Source: Candidatus Accumulibacter cognatus (lineage in GTDB: Bacteria > Pseudomonadota > Gammaproteobacteria > Burkholderiales > Rhodocyclaceae). Taken from it: 64,000 bases of DNA. The position numbers were made by a program, and so were the translations under genes. A model generated the notes under the pieces. The model made no database searches, was not told the origin of the DNA, and was given only the letters and a program-made list of their open reading frames with translations. Location: contig CP058708.1 in assembly GCA_013414765.1 (NCBI GenBank), forward strand, positions 1,297,553 to 1,361,552, given 5' to 3'. Below, in pieces: positions 44,436 to 53,200 of this stretch (position 1 is the stretch's first letter; each line of letters starts with the position of its first letter).

Positions 44436-45446
44436 TCAGCGTTTGCCGCCAGGGACGTAAATCTGGTCGAAGATGCCACCATCGGCAAAGTGGGTCTTCT
44501 GGGCGTTGCGCCATCCGCCGAAGGTGTCGTCGATGGTCACCAGGTTGACCTTGCCGAACTGCCGGGCGTATTTGGCGGCGATCTTGGCGTCGCGCGGACG
44601 ATAGTAGTGCCTGGCGGCGAGGTCCTGGCCTTCGGGGGAATACAGGTATTCGAGGTAGGCCTGCGCGACCTTGCGCGTGGCGCGCTTGTCGACCACCTTG
44701 TCGACGACCGACACCGGCGGCTCGGCGAGAATCGACAGCGACGGCGTGACGATTTCGAACTTGTCCGGACCGAGTTCCTTGATCGCCAGATAGGCTTCGT
44801 TCTCCCAGGCGATCAGGACATCGCCGATGCCCCGCTCGACGAAGGTAGTGGTCGAGCCGCGCGCTCCCGAATCGAGAACCTTGACGTTGCCGTAGATCTG
44901 GCCAACAAATTCACGGGCTTTCGCTTCATTCCCCCCGGGCTGTTTCAGTGCGTACGCCCAGGCCGCCAGGTAATTCCAGCGCGCGCCGCCGGAGGTCTTG
45001 GGGTTGGGGGTGATGATCGAGACGCCGGGCCTGATCAGATCGTTCCAGTCCTTGATAACCTTGGGGTTGCCCTTGCGGACCAGGAAGACGATTGTCGACG
45101 TGTAGGGCGCAGCATTGTTGGGCAGCCGTTTCTGCCAGTCGACCGGCACGATGCCCTTGTCGGCGATGGCGTCGATGTCGTAGGCCAGCGCCAGGGTGAC
45201 CACGTCCGCGTCGATGCCGTCGATTACCGATCGGGCCTGCTTCCCCGAACCGCCGTGGGATGTGTTGACCTTGACGGTGTCGCCGCTCTTCCCTTGCCAA
45301 TACCTGGCAAAAACAGCGTTGAAGTCCTGGTACAACTCGCGGGTCGGGTCGTAGGAGACGTTGAGAATGGCCAGGTCGGCAGCGACCGTGCTGCCGACCA
45401 GCAGGGTGCCGGCCAGCAGGCCGGTCAGCAGGCGTTTCAACTTCAT
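44436..45446 (-). CDS. sbp: Sulfate ABC transporter periplasmic binding protein
   Basis: A 336-residue exported binding protein with signal peptide ([20 protein letters not shown]). Sulfate-binding family motifs: [20 protein letters not shown] at the mature N-terminus, [20 protein letters not shown] (ligand loop), [20 protein letters not shown] and [20 protein letters not shown]. Probably the first gene of the operon; GGAG precedes the ATG by 6 bases. Whether it prefers sulfate or thiosulfate cannot be told. Confidence 0.96.
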   Translation of the reverse strand: MKLKRLLTGLLAGTLLVGSTVAADLAILNVSYDPTRELYQDFNAVFARYWQGKSGDTVKVNTSHGGSGKQARSVIDGIDADVVTLALAYDIDAIADKGIVPVDWQKRLPNNAAPYTSTIVFLVRKGNPKVIKDWNDLIRPGVSIITPNPKTSGGARWNYLAAWAYALKQPGGNEAKAREFVGQIYGNVKVLDSGARGSTTTFVERGIGDVLIAWENEAYLAIKELGPDKFEIVTPSLSILAEPPVSVVDKVVDKRATRKVAQAYLEYLYSPEGQDLAARHYYRPRDAKIAAKYARQFGKVNLVTIDDTFGGWRNAQKTHFADGGIFDQIYVPGGKR

Positions 45447-45515
45447 GGGAACTCCGTTCGATCAGGGGACGGGACAGAGTCTAGAAAAGTGCCGCCGATC
45501 AGCCAACGAATCTTT

Positions 45516-45530
45516 GCTTATTAGCTTATA
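45516..45530 (-). promoter_or_regulatory. Candidate CysB site: ATAAGC direct repeat upstream of sbp
   Basis: On the minus strand the sequence reads TATAAGCTAATAAGC, a direct repeat ATAAGC-TA-ATAAGC, in an AT-rich island about 70 bases before the sbp start. It is placed where a LysR-type activator would bind. Assignment to CysB is by position only. Confidence 0.3.
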
Positions 45531-45659
45531 TGGCCGCACCGTAAGTCTTGAGAACACGCGCCGTTCCAGGCTTCCAGGGCGCGCTGCGCACGATCGAAGC
45601 CCGCCTGGTGTACAATTCGCGGCCGCACAGCAACACCAACCGCAGCAAGGAGAAACTCA

Positions 45660-46235
45660 ATGTCTGGTCAAGGATTTCATGTACACGGCCCGCACGATCA
45701 CGAGGTCGAGCACGTCGCCCAGCATGGTGGTGATCACTTCACCTCGCGCGTCGCCGTTCTCACCGCCGTGCTGTCCACCATCGGGGCCATTTTCGGCTAC
45801 CTCGGCGGGCACTCGCAGAATGCCGCCCTGCTCTACAAGAACGAGGCCGCGATCCAGAAAACCTCGGCGTCGAATCAGTGGAACTACTATCAGGCCAAGA
45901 GCAACAAACAGAACCTTGCCGAGCTGTCGATTACCCTGACGAGCGGTGAAGTGCGCGAGAAATACGTCCAGGAAGTCGAGCGCTACAAGAAAGAGAAGCA
46001 GGAGATCAAGGCCGAGGCCGACAAGCTCGAAGCGGTCGCCAAAGCGGCCGACCAGAAAAGCGAACTCGAAATGCATGTGCATGAGCGCTGGGCGCTGGCC
46101 ACTACGCTGCTCCAGGTCGCCATCGCGATGGCCGCGATCACCCTGCTGACGCGCAAGCGCTGGATGCTGTTCGGCGTTTATGGCGCCACTGCTCTTGGCC
46201 TGCTTGCCGGGGCCGCGGGTTATCTGCACATCTGA
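45660..46235 (+). CDS. DUF4337 membrane protein
   Basis: A 191-residue protein with an N-terminal His-rich segment (HVHGPHDHEVEHVAQHGGDH), one membrane helix (VAVLTAVLSTIGAIFGYLGG), a coiled-coil region (about 85-135, rich in K and E) and one or two C-terminal helices (LATTLLQVAIAMAAITLLT and GATALGLLAGAAGYL). The core SASNQWNYYQAKSNKQNLAE is the DUF4337 signature. Function unknown. AAGGAG lies 7 bases before the ATG. Divergent from the sulfate operon. Confidence 0.9.
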   Translation: MSGQGFHVHGPHDHEVEHVAQHGGDHFTSRVAVLTAVLSTIGAIFGYLGGHSQNAALLYKNEAAIQKTSASNQWNYYQAKSNKQNLAELSITLTSGEVREKYVQEVERYKKEKQEIKAEADKLEAVAKAADQKSELEMHVHERWALATTLLQVAIAMAAITLLTRKRWMLFGVYGATALGLLAGAAGYLHI

Positions 46236-46268
46236 TCAACGAACGCTACCGATTTGCGACGGGAACCC

Positions 46269-47762
46269 ATGATGCCCCCCCTGCCCCAGACGACATCAGA
46301 ACCCACCTTGCGTGCCGGCAGGCTGCTGCTTGCGGCAGTTGGACTACTTGCTGGCTGTGCCGGCCAGCCGGTCAGCCATGGCTCGTCGATCAGCCGCTGG
46401 ACGCAACTCGGTGCGCAGGACACGATCAGCCTGCGAGCCATCGTCGCGGCTGCCGATGCCTGCCCGACGGCGATCGTTGATGGCATCGCCCGGCCCTTGC
46501 AGCCGCGCAGCAGGGCAACGCCACCGCATACCCCGGCGCGTGACAACCCCGCGTTCGAACCCGACTTTGCGGTGGTCTCGTGCGAACTCGATTTGCCCCG
46601 GTCGGCGCGCCAGGCAAGCATCGATGGACACGCCATGCCGATGCCCGGAACCGATCATCCCCGGCGCATCGTCGTGCTTGGTGACACCGGCTGCCGGGTC
46701 AAGGTCCCCGCCGATTCACCGGGGGACCCGATCCAGGACTGCAGCAGCCCCATGGACTGGCCCTGGCAGCGAATTGCACTTGCCGCGGCCCGCACGCAAC
46801 CCGATCTGGTGATTCACCTCGGCGACTATCATTACCGTGAATACTGCAAGCAACCTGCGCTCTGCTCGCGACTCCGGGAGAACGGCGTCGTCGTCGGCTA
46901 CGACTGGGCCGGCTGGCATGCCGACTTCTTCGCCCCAGCCACCCCGCTGCTCGCGGCCGCAGCGTGGGTCACGGTGCGCGGCAACCATGAGGACTGTGAC
47001 CGCGGCGGCGAAGGCTGGATGCGCTTCCTCTCGCCGCTCCCTTACCAGGCCTGCCCCAACCAGCGCTTGAAGACCGACAGCCACTCGGTACTGGCCAACA
47101 ATCTGACCGCCGACGCCTACCGCATCGATCTCGGCGGCAAGCTGACGCTGGTCGTCGCCGACAACGCCGGCCACGAGGACTATCGCCCGGCCACGCCGCA
47201 GGAGGTCGGGATTTTTACGCGTACGCTGAGCGCGCTGACGACACTGTCGGCACTTCCGCAGGCGTCCCCGGTCTGGCTACTGCTGCACCGGCCGATCTGG
47301 TACGACGGGCTTGACGCGGCTGCACCGCCCAACGCGCTGCAGACCGCCCTCGCCGGCAAGCTGCCGGCGAACGTGCAGTTCGTCTTCGCAGGCCATCAGC
47401 ACGCTTTCCAGACGATCAATTTTGCTCCCACAGCCGACCCGGTCCACTACCCGGCGGGCCGACCGGCGCAGGTGGTGATCGGCGCCAGCGGCACCCAGCT
47501 CGAAGCGCTCGATCCCGAGTCGCCCGTCTACGAAGGAAAGGTCGGCCCCGGCGGCATGGAAAGGGCACAGCCCGACGGCAGACTCTACGATGGCGTCGCC
47601 GCCAGCAGCGGCATCTTTCTCAACCGCTACAGTTTCCTGCTGCTCGAACTTGACGATAGCGGCTGGGTGGGGACGCTGCTCGACGCCGACGGAAAAACGA
47701 TCAGCCGCTGCCGTCTCAATGGCGAACGCAAGGAAATCGCCTGCAGCTTTCCCGGTGCCTGA
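46269..47762 (+). CDS. Metallophosphoesterase lipoprotein
   Basis: A 497-residue exported enzyme of the calcineurin-like phosphoesterase superfamily. A lipoprotein signal (LLLAAVGLLAGCAG, lipobox LAGC) suggests membrane anchoring. The metal-binding motifs are in order: VVLGDTG (D-x-G variant), HLGDYHY (GD), VRGNHEDC (GNHE), LLHRPIWYDG (H) and FAGHQHAF (GHxH). Substrate unknown. The two adjacent ATGs at 46269 and 46272 are equally good; no strong ribosome site is seen. Confidence 0.9.
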   Translation: MMPPLPQTTSEPTLRAGRLLLAAVGLLAGCAGQPVSHGSSISRWTQLGAQDTISLRAIVAAADACPTAIVDGIARPLQPRSRATPPHTPARDNPAFEPDFAVVSCELDLPRSARQASIDGHAMPMPGTDHPRRIVVLGDTGCRVKVPADSPGDPIQDCSSPMDWPWQRIALAAARTQPDLVIHLGDYHYREYCKQPALCSRLRENGVVVGYDWAGWHADFFAPATPLLAAAAWVTVRGNHEDCDRGGEGWMRFLSPLPYQACPNQRLKTDSHSVLANNLTADAYRIDLGGKLTLVVADNAGHEDYRPATPQEVGIFTRTLSALTTLSALPQASPVWLLLHRPIWYDGLDAAAPPNALQTALAGKLPANVQFVFAGHQHAFQTINFAPTADPVHYPAGRPAQVVIGASGTQLEALDPESPVYEGKVGPGGMERAQPDGRLYDGVAASSGIFLNRYSFLLLELDDSGWVGTLLDADGKTISRCRLNGERKEIACSFPGA

Positions 47763-47802
47763 GTCCTTGCTTCACGGGACAAGGGGGCTCCTCCGGTCGT
47801 GT

Positions 47803-47951
47803 CAGAGGTTGTGAATAAATCTACTGCGCGACCGATCTGCTGCGTTGCTCAGTCGCTCACTCCTCGCCTATCCACTTGATATGTCTCGTCGTTCGCTCCA
47901 TCGCGCCTTGCATCTCGGCCTGCTCGCGACGATTTCTTCACAACCTCTCAG
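47803..47951. repeat. MITE-like element with terminal inverted repeats
   Basis: A 149-bp segment whose ends are imperfect inverted repeats: CAGAGGTTGTGAATAAATC (47803-47821) and, in reverse complement, GAGAGGTTGTGAAGAAATC near 47932-47950. It has no coding content. It sits between two converging genes and supplies the stop codon of the FemAB-like gene (47948-47950). Size, ends and position fit a non-autonomous transposable element. Confidence 0.6.
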
Positions 47952-49105
47952 TCCGGCGCCGTGTCGCACCGGAACGGCAGGTGGGTGGCCGCGTCATCAC
48001 GGTACTCGGCAAGCGCTTCATTTTGCCGTGCCAGGTGACGACTGAGCAACTCCCGCATCTGCGGATCGCTGATCCAGTGCGCCGAATGCACGATGGTCGG
48101 CGTAAAGCCCCGTGCGAGCTTGTGTTCGCCACCGGCTCCGGGTTCGAAGCGACGAAGTCCCTCGCGCAGGCAATAAGCGATTCCCTGGTAGAAACAGAGT
48201 TCGAAATGCAGGCTGTGGTAGTGGCCGGAGCCCCCCCAGTAACGGCCGTAGAGCGCTTCGTCACTGCGAAAACACAGCGCGATGGCAACCGGCATGCCGG
48301 CATCACGGGCAATGAAGGCAACCATCCGCTTCCCCAGAACCGCGGCCAGATCGGCGAAGCAGGCCGCCGAAAAAGCAGCGTGATTGTTGAATTTCTCGAA
48401 GGTGCTGGCGTAGAGGGCGTGCAGCAGTGGCCATTCTGCGGCCTTGATCTGATCGCCATGGCGAGTCTCGATCGACAGGCCACTCTCCGCCACGCGTCGC
48501 CGTTCCGCCCTGACCTTGCGGCGCTTGGCGGCACTGAATGTCGACAGATAGCCGTCGAAATCCCCGCAACCGGGGTCGACCCAGTGAAACTGGACATCGT
48601 CGCTGATCAATAGCCCTTCGTCCTGCAGCAGGTTTGTTTCGTCGTCGCCGGGCAGTGCGACGTGCCACGAGGAAGCCCCGGCGCGCTTGCTCAGCCTGCG
48701 CGCGCCATCGACCAGCGCCTGCCGGATGGCCGGGGCGTCCAGCCCATCGGCGACCAGCAAGCGCGGGCCGGCAACCGGCGTGTGCGGCACGCAGCTCATC
48801 AGTTTCGGGTAATACTCGCGGCCGAGTTGCCGGTAAGCCGCCGCCCACGACCAGTCGTAGATGAAGTCGCCATGCGAATGGGTCTTGACGTACAGCGGCA
48901 GCAGACCGACGATCGTGTCGTTGGCGTCGCTCGCCACGAGATGGCAAGGGGTCCATCCCCAGGCACGGGCCGCCGCCCCGTGCCGCTCGATGATCGCCAG
49001 AAAATCGGCGTTCAGGAAGGGATGTCCGGGCGGGCAAAGGCGGGCCCATGCCGTGCGCGGAATCGCGTCGGCAGAAGCTGCACGGCTGATCGAGATGGAA
49101 GACAA
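47948..49105 (-). CDS. FemAB-like GNAT-fold acyltransferase (PF04339 type)
   Basis: A 385-residue protein of the 'peptidogalycan biosynthesis/recognition' family, related to FemAB aminoacyl- or acetyltransferases. Conserved segments: CPPGHPFLNADFLAIIERHG, FIYDWSWAAAYRQLGREYYP, AAKRRKVRAERRRV, RYWGGSGHYHSLHFELCFYQ and FEPGAGGEHKLARGF. The only start in frame is TTG at 49105, 30 bases after an upstream stop; the ribosome site is weak. Substrate unknown. Its last codons lie inside the MITE-like repeat. Confidence 0.9.
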   Translation of the reverse strand: MSSISISRAASADAIPRTAWARLCPPGHPFLNADFLAIIERHGAAARAWGWTPCHLVASDANDTIVGLLPLYVKTHSHGDFIYDWSWAAAYRQLGREYYPKLMSCVPHTPVAGPRLLVADGLDAPAIRQALVDGARRLSKRAGASSWHVALPGDDETNLLQDEGLLISDDVQFHWVDPGCGDFDGYLSTFSAAKRRKVRAERRRVAESGLSIETRHGDQIKAAEWPLLHALYASTFEKFNNHAAFSAACFADLAAVLGKRMVAFIARDAGMPVAIALCFRSDEALYGRYWGGSGHYHSLHFELCFYQGIAYCLREGLRRFEPGAGGEHKLARGFTPTIVHSAHWISDPQMRELLSRHLARQNEALAEYRDDAATHLPFRCDTAPD

Positions 49106-49280
49106 GCAGCGGGTTCCGTGGTCGTTAACGCATCGTCATGATTGTACTCCGGACCTCGTGACGGCAAGCGAAATCAGCCCGCCCGCCGTACAGGAATTCT
49201 GCGCCGATGGCTGGCAGCACTTCACCCGGAGCGCATCATCCGCTATGGTTCGCAGGTATGGAAAACTCTCGACGACGAGC

Positions 49281-49691
49281 ATGAGCGACTCTTGCCAGAG
49301 TTGCGGCGCCTGCTGCGCCGCCTTTCGCGTCTCGTTCTACTGGGCCGAGGCCGACGACGCGCCGGGCGGACATGTGCCGGTCACGCTGACCGAGGAACTG
49401 ACGCCGCATCTGCGCTGCATGCGCGGCACCCATTCCCGGGCGCCGCGCTGTGTCGCGCTCGACGGCGAGGTCGGCGGCGCCGTCGCCTGCCGCATCTACC
49501 CGCAGCGGCCGTCGCCCTGCCGCGAAGTCATCCCCGGCGACGAACGCTGCCGGCGTGCGCAGGAGCTCAGAGGCCTGACCGGGCCGAATGGAGAGACCAT
49601 ACATGAAATCAGCGCGCGGATGGAGCTCCTCCGGCCCGGCACCCCGGACGAGTTGACTCAGGTGACGCTCCCGCGCAAGCCCTGGACGTAA
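49281..49691 (+). CDS. YkgJ family cysteine cluster protein
   Basis: A 136-residue protein with the metal-binding CxxCxxCC start (DSCQSCGACCAAFRVSFYWA), a later cysteine in VACRIYPQRPSPCREVIPGD and one more in DERCRRA. This is the zinc/iron-chelating YkgJ (CxxCxxCC) family; function unknown. The start at 49281 is the first codon of homology. It is divergent from the FemAB-like gene and overlaps the end of the M15 peptidase gene by 34 bases (convergent). Confidence 0.9.
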   Translation: MSDSCQSCGACCAAFRVSFYWAEADDAPGGHVPVTLTEELTPHLRCMRGTHSRAPRCVALDGEVGGAVACRIYPQRPSPCREVIPGDERCRRAQELRGLTGPNGETIHEISARMELLRPGTPDELTQVTLPRKPWT

Positions 49692-50227
49692 ACCATCGCC
49701 CCACTCTGCAGATCGCGGAGGTAGGTCAGCAACTGCTTGCGGTTGCTTCCCTGTCCCGGCGCCTTCAGCGAGATATGCACCCAGCCCGAGTTCGGTCCTG
49801 CGCCCGGGTCGAAGCATTCGCAGATGATCTGGTCATAGTCCGGCAGGAATTCCGCTGCCCATTGTGCAAGCGCCAGCGTGCTCATACCGGGAATCTCGAT
49901 GTCGCAGGCGCAGCCCTCGGTATGCTGACTGGTACTGAGCCAGCCGGGCGGTTTGTTCTTCAGCACACATTCGAGGGCCTGGCTGCGGAAGACACTGTTC
50001 GGCGACAGCCGGCCGAACTCGTTGCGGATCGGCTGCAACACCCGGCGCGCCAGATTCACCGCTGCGCGCAGTTCGCGATCGCCGGGAAAACGGTTGTCGA
50101 CGCGCAAACGGCTGGCGATCTCCGAGGCGGTCAATTCATAGACGCGGAAGTTCGGCGCGATGAGGTCCATCGGGTCGAGGTCGGCGAGGCTGATCTGATC
50201 CAGTGCGTCCAGCGTGCGGTCGGTCAT
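49658..50227 (-). CDS. M15-type D-Ala-D-Ala carboxypeptidase-like protein
   Basis: A 189-residue protein resembling the Peptidase_M15_3 family, zinc enzymes that cut peptidoglycan stem peptides. The metal site reads QHTEGCACDIEIPG (His and Asp) and a second His is in GWVHISLK. The N-terminal part FRVYELTASEIASRL and LQPIRNEFGRL match the family. No signal peptide is seen, so it is either cytoplasmic or delivered by another route. It is the last gene of the metacaspase-CHAT operon, 16 bases after the CHAT stop. Confidence 0.85.
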   Translation of the reverse strand: MTDRTLDALDQISLADLDPMDLIAPNFRVYELTASEIASRLRVDNRFPGDRELRAAVNLARRVLQPIRNEFGRLSPNSVFRSQALECVLKNKPPGWLSTSQHTEGCACDIEIPGMSTLALAQWAAEFLPDYDQIICECFDPGAGPNSGWVHISLKAPGQGSNRKQLLTYLRDLQSGAMVYVQGLRGSVT

Positions 50228-50243
50228 GTCCTTATCCCGGTAC

Positions 50244-53200
50244 TCAGAGCGCGTCGCGGATCGTCGCCAGCGCATCACGGATCGCTGCCGGCACCTGGTC
50301 GGCAACGGCGATGACGAAATCGAGGTGCTCGCGCACCGACGCCGCTTCGCGCGGGCTCGCCCCGCGCTGCAACGCGAGGCGATAGGTGGCGACGATGGCC
50401 TCGGCCTGTTTCTTCGGCACTTCGTCCGACCCGTCACCGGCGAGCAGTTGCACCAACAGGCAGTCGGCCGCACCGACGGCGCTCCAGAAATTCGGCTTCT
50501 CGGCATTGCGCCTGCGGGCGAGTTCGATCATCCGCTGGCATTCGTCGTCGAGCGACCGGTGCCAGTTCATGTCCGGGGTGCGCCCGAGCATCTCGCCGAT
50601 CAGCACGGCAAGCGCCCAGTTGCTGAACGGGTAGGGGTCGTCGCGCTGGCTGAGTTCGAAGGCCTGGAAGTAGAAATTGGCCATGTTCACCACGGCTTCC
50701 AGGCGCATCGGCGGCGCCTCGACGATCCACGTCAGGCGCTTGCAGGCGCTGCCGAGCAGGTTGAGGCGCTCGACCGTCGGTGCCCGTTTGACGATCAGCG
50801 CAAGTTCGCCGATTGCCCTTTCGATGCGGCCGACGAGCTCGTGCCGCAGGGCTTCGTCGGGTACCGCAGCGGCGTTGCGCAACTCCTGCCAGCGCTGTCC
50901 GGCCAGTCGCACGTTGAAGTTCGCGCATTGCTCGACGACCCGCAGCGGGCAATCGCCGACGTTCGCGAGCAAGGCCTTGTCGAGCCATTCGACCGCCTGC
51001 GCATAGTCGCCGGTTTCGCCCCAGGCAAGACCGATCGCCGCCGCCACGTCAGCGCGCTTGAGCCAGGCCTCGCGCACCGCCTGCGGCATCCGTTCGAGTG
51101 CATCGCCGACCTTGCTGCGATGCGCCGCCGTCTGCTCCTCGTCATCGCCCCGATTGCGTTTTTCCATGCGGATCGACTGGCCCAGGTTGTCGAGCGTGGC
51201 GACCAGTTCGCTCGGATCGCGGTATGCAGCCAGGCGGCGGCCGTCGCTGGCGCGATGGTCGGCATGCAGCCTGAAGGCCGGGTCGCCATAACACTGATAC
51301 GCTCCCCAGGTGTTGACTTCGGGAAAACGGACCCAGATCGCCTCGCGGGCGAGGCGAACCGATTCGCCGAAGGGCAGGCCCTGCAGCAGGTGCGTATAAA
51401 AGCTCTCGCAGAAGGTTTCGGCGGCCGCGTCATCGACCGCCCAGCCAGCGGCAACCACCGCCCTGACGCCCATCTCGATGAACTGCACCGCCAGGTTCGC
51501 AGCCAGTTGTGGACTGTGCCCGCCAGAGGCCGCGCTGGCCGTTTTGCCGAGGTGGCAGCAGTTGATGAAGACCAGTTCCGGCACCCAGCGCATCTGCTCG
51601 ACATCGCCTGGCGTCAGGAAGACGTCGCCGCCGATGACCATCCCCGAGAAGGGCTGCGAAGGTCCGTCACGGGTCTCGACCCGATGCTCGTGCACGCCGT
51701 GGCCGGCGAGGTGCAGGATGCGCCAGGCCTCCTTGTGCAGGCCGGACAGGATCGCGTCGGACTTTTCGTCGATGCACTCGATGCTGCGGTAGCCATTGCG
51801 ACCCAGCACCTCGACCACCTTCTGCGCCTCGCGCCGAGCCCCCGGCAGTTCGCAGAACTCCGCCTTGCCGACATCGGGATTGCCGACGACGAAGGCGGTG
51901 TGGGCACTGGCATGGCCGGGGTGCGGGCGAAAGCGCGCCGTCTTGAATTGCCGGACGAGACCGGCCTCGATCGCTGGCGGCCGCTGGCTGTGACTCCAGC
52001 GGTCCTCGAGCAGCTCCCAGGGAAAGCAGGCCGACTCGCGGTCGACCAGCAGTACCAGGTCATCCTGGCGCGGTGCCAGTTCCTTGAGCCGGTTCGGCAA
52101 GAGCATCTCGAACAGCGTCTTGGCCACCTCCGCATTGGCGGCCGGCGACTGGCTGGCCTGACGAACGAATCCTTCGGCGAGCGCCAGCTGGCCGGTCGCC
52201 AGCGTTTCCTCGGCACGGGCACGGTTGGTGGTGGCGACGAAGCGCAGCATGCCGCTGGCCTTGTCCCGGCCGATGTCGAGGCGTTGCCACCAGCCGCCGA
52301 GTTCCTCGAAGACGACGCGACGGTGGCCGCCGTCGCCCTCGACGAGGGTCCGTTCCGGCCATTCGACGTCTATCGCCAGTTGCCCGTCTTGCAGCAGATC
52401 CTCGAGCGCCCGTGCGGCGCCGATGGCGACGTCGTGCATCAGTTCAACGATCTCGAGGTGGTCGATGACGACACGGTCCTCCATCCGCGCCTGCATCAGT
52501 TTGCCATTGGCCGCCGTCGCCGCGTGCAGCAGCGCCGCCAGCGACTCGCGCGCGGAGATGCCGCCGCCGGCCCCGGTTCCGACCAGCAGACAACTGAGTG
52601 CCGCCGAACGTGGCTGGTTCCCTGGACCGTAGCGGTCGTCGTCTGGCCAGCGCGCAACACGGATGGCAAAGTCGAGCATGGCGTCGCGCAGCGCCCTGAT
52701 CAGCAGACCTGGCGATAGTTCGCCGATCTGGCCGAGACCGACGACGACGGCACCACCGGGCCTGGCGTCCTTGTCGGTATTGAAGAACAACGCGTGGCTG
52801 CCGAGCGGCCCTGGGTAGAGTCCAAGGTCAAGGCGTTGCGTCAGCGCCTGGTCGAGACGCTCGTCGAGGGCCTGCTCGGCGTTGACGATGGTGTCGCCCT
52901 GGTAATGTCCGACGACTACCGGGTGCCGAACATAGGCCAGGTCGCCATGGACGATGCGGACGCGCAGCACCGGTACGCCGGCTGCCGGCGCCTCTTCGAG
53001 CGGCCGTGCCACTCCGAAACCGAAGCCGCGCACGTCGGAGGGGATGCCGTCGAACTGCGGCCGCACCGGCAGCACGAAGGGCGGCGTAGCCACTTCGTCG
53101 CGCCGCCGCCCGGGCGGCGTCGCCGACAGCCGAGTGGTCTTGCCGGTCGTCAGCAGTTCGAGGTAGCCGGGAAAGGCACGGGTCTTCGCACACAACTCGT

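Noticed and set aside
50214-52718. An 834-codon open frame on the plus strand opposite the CHAT gene
   Set aside because: It is the antisense of a GC-rich coding region; its translation has no domain and is rich in Arg, Ala and Gly, while the minus-strand frame has complete catalytic motifs.
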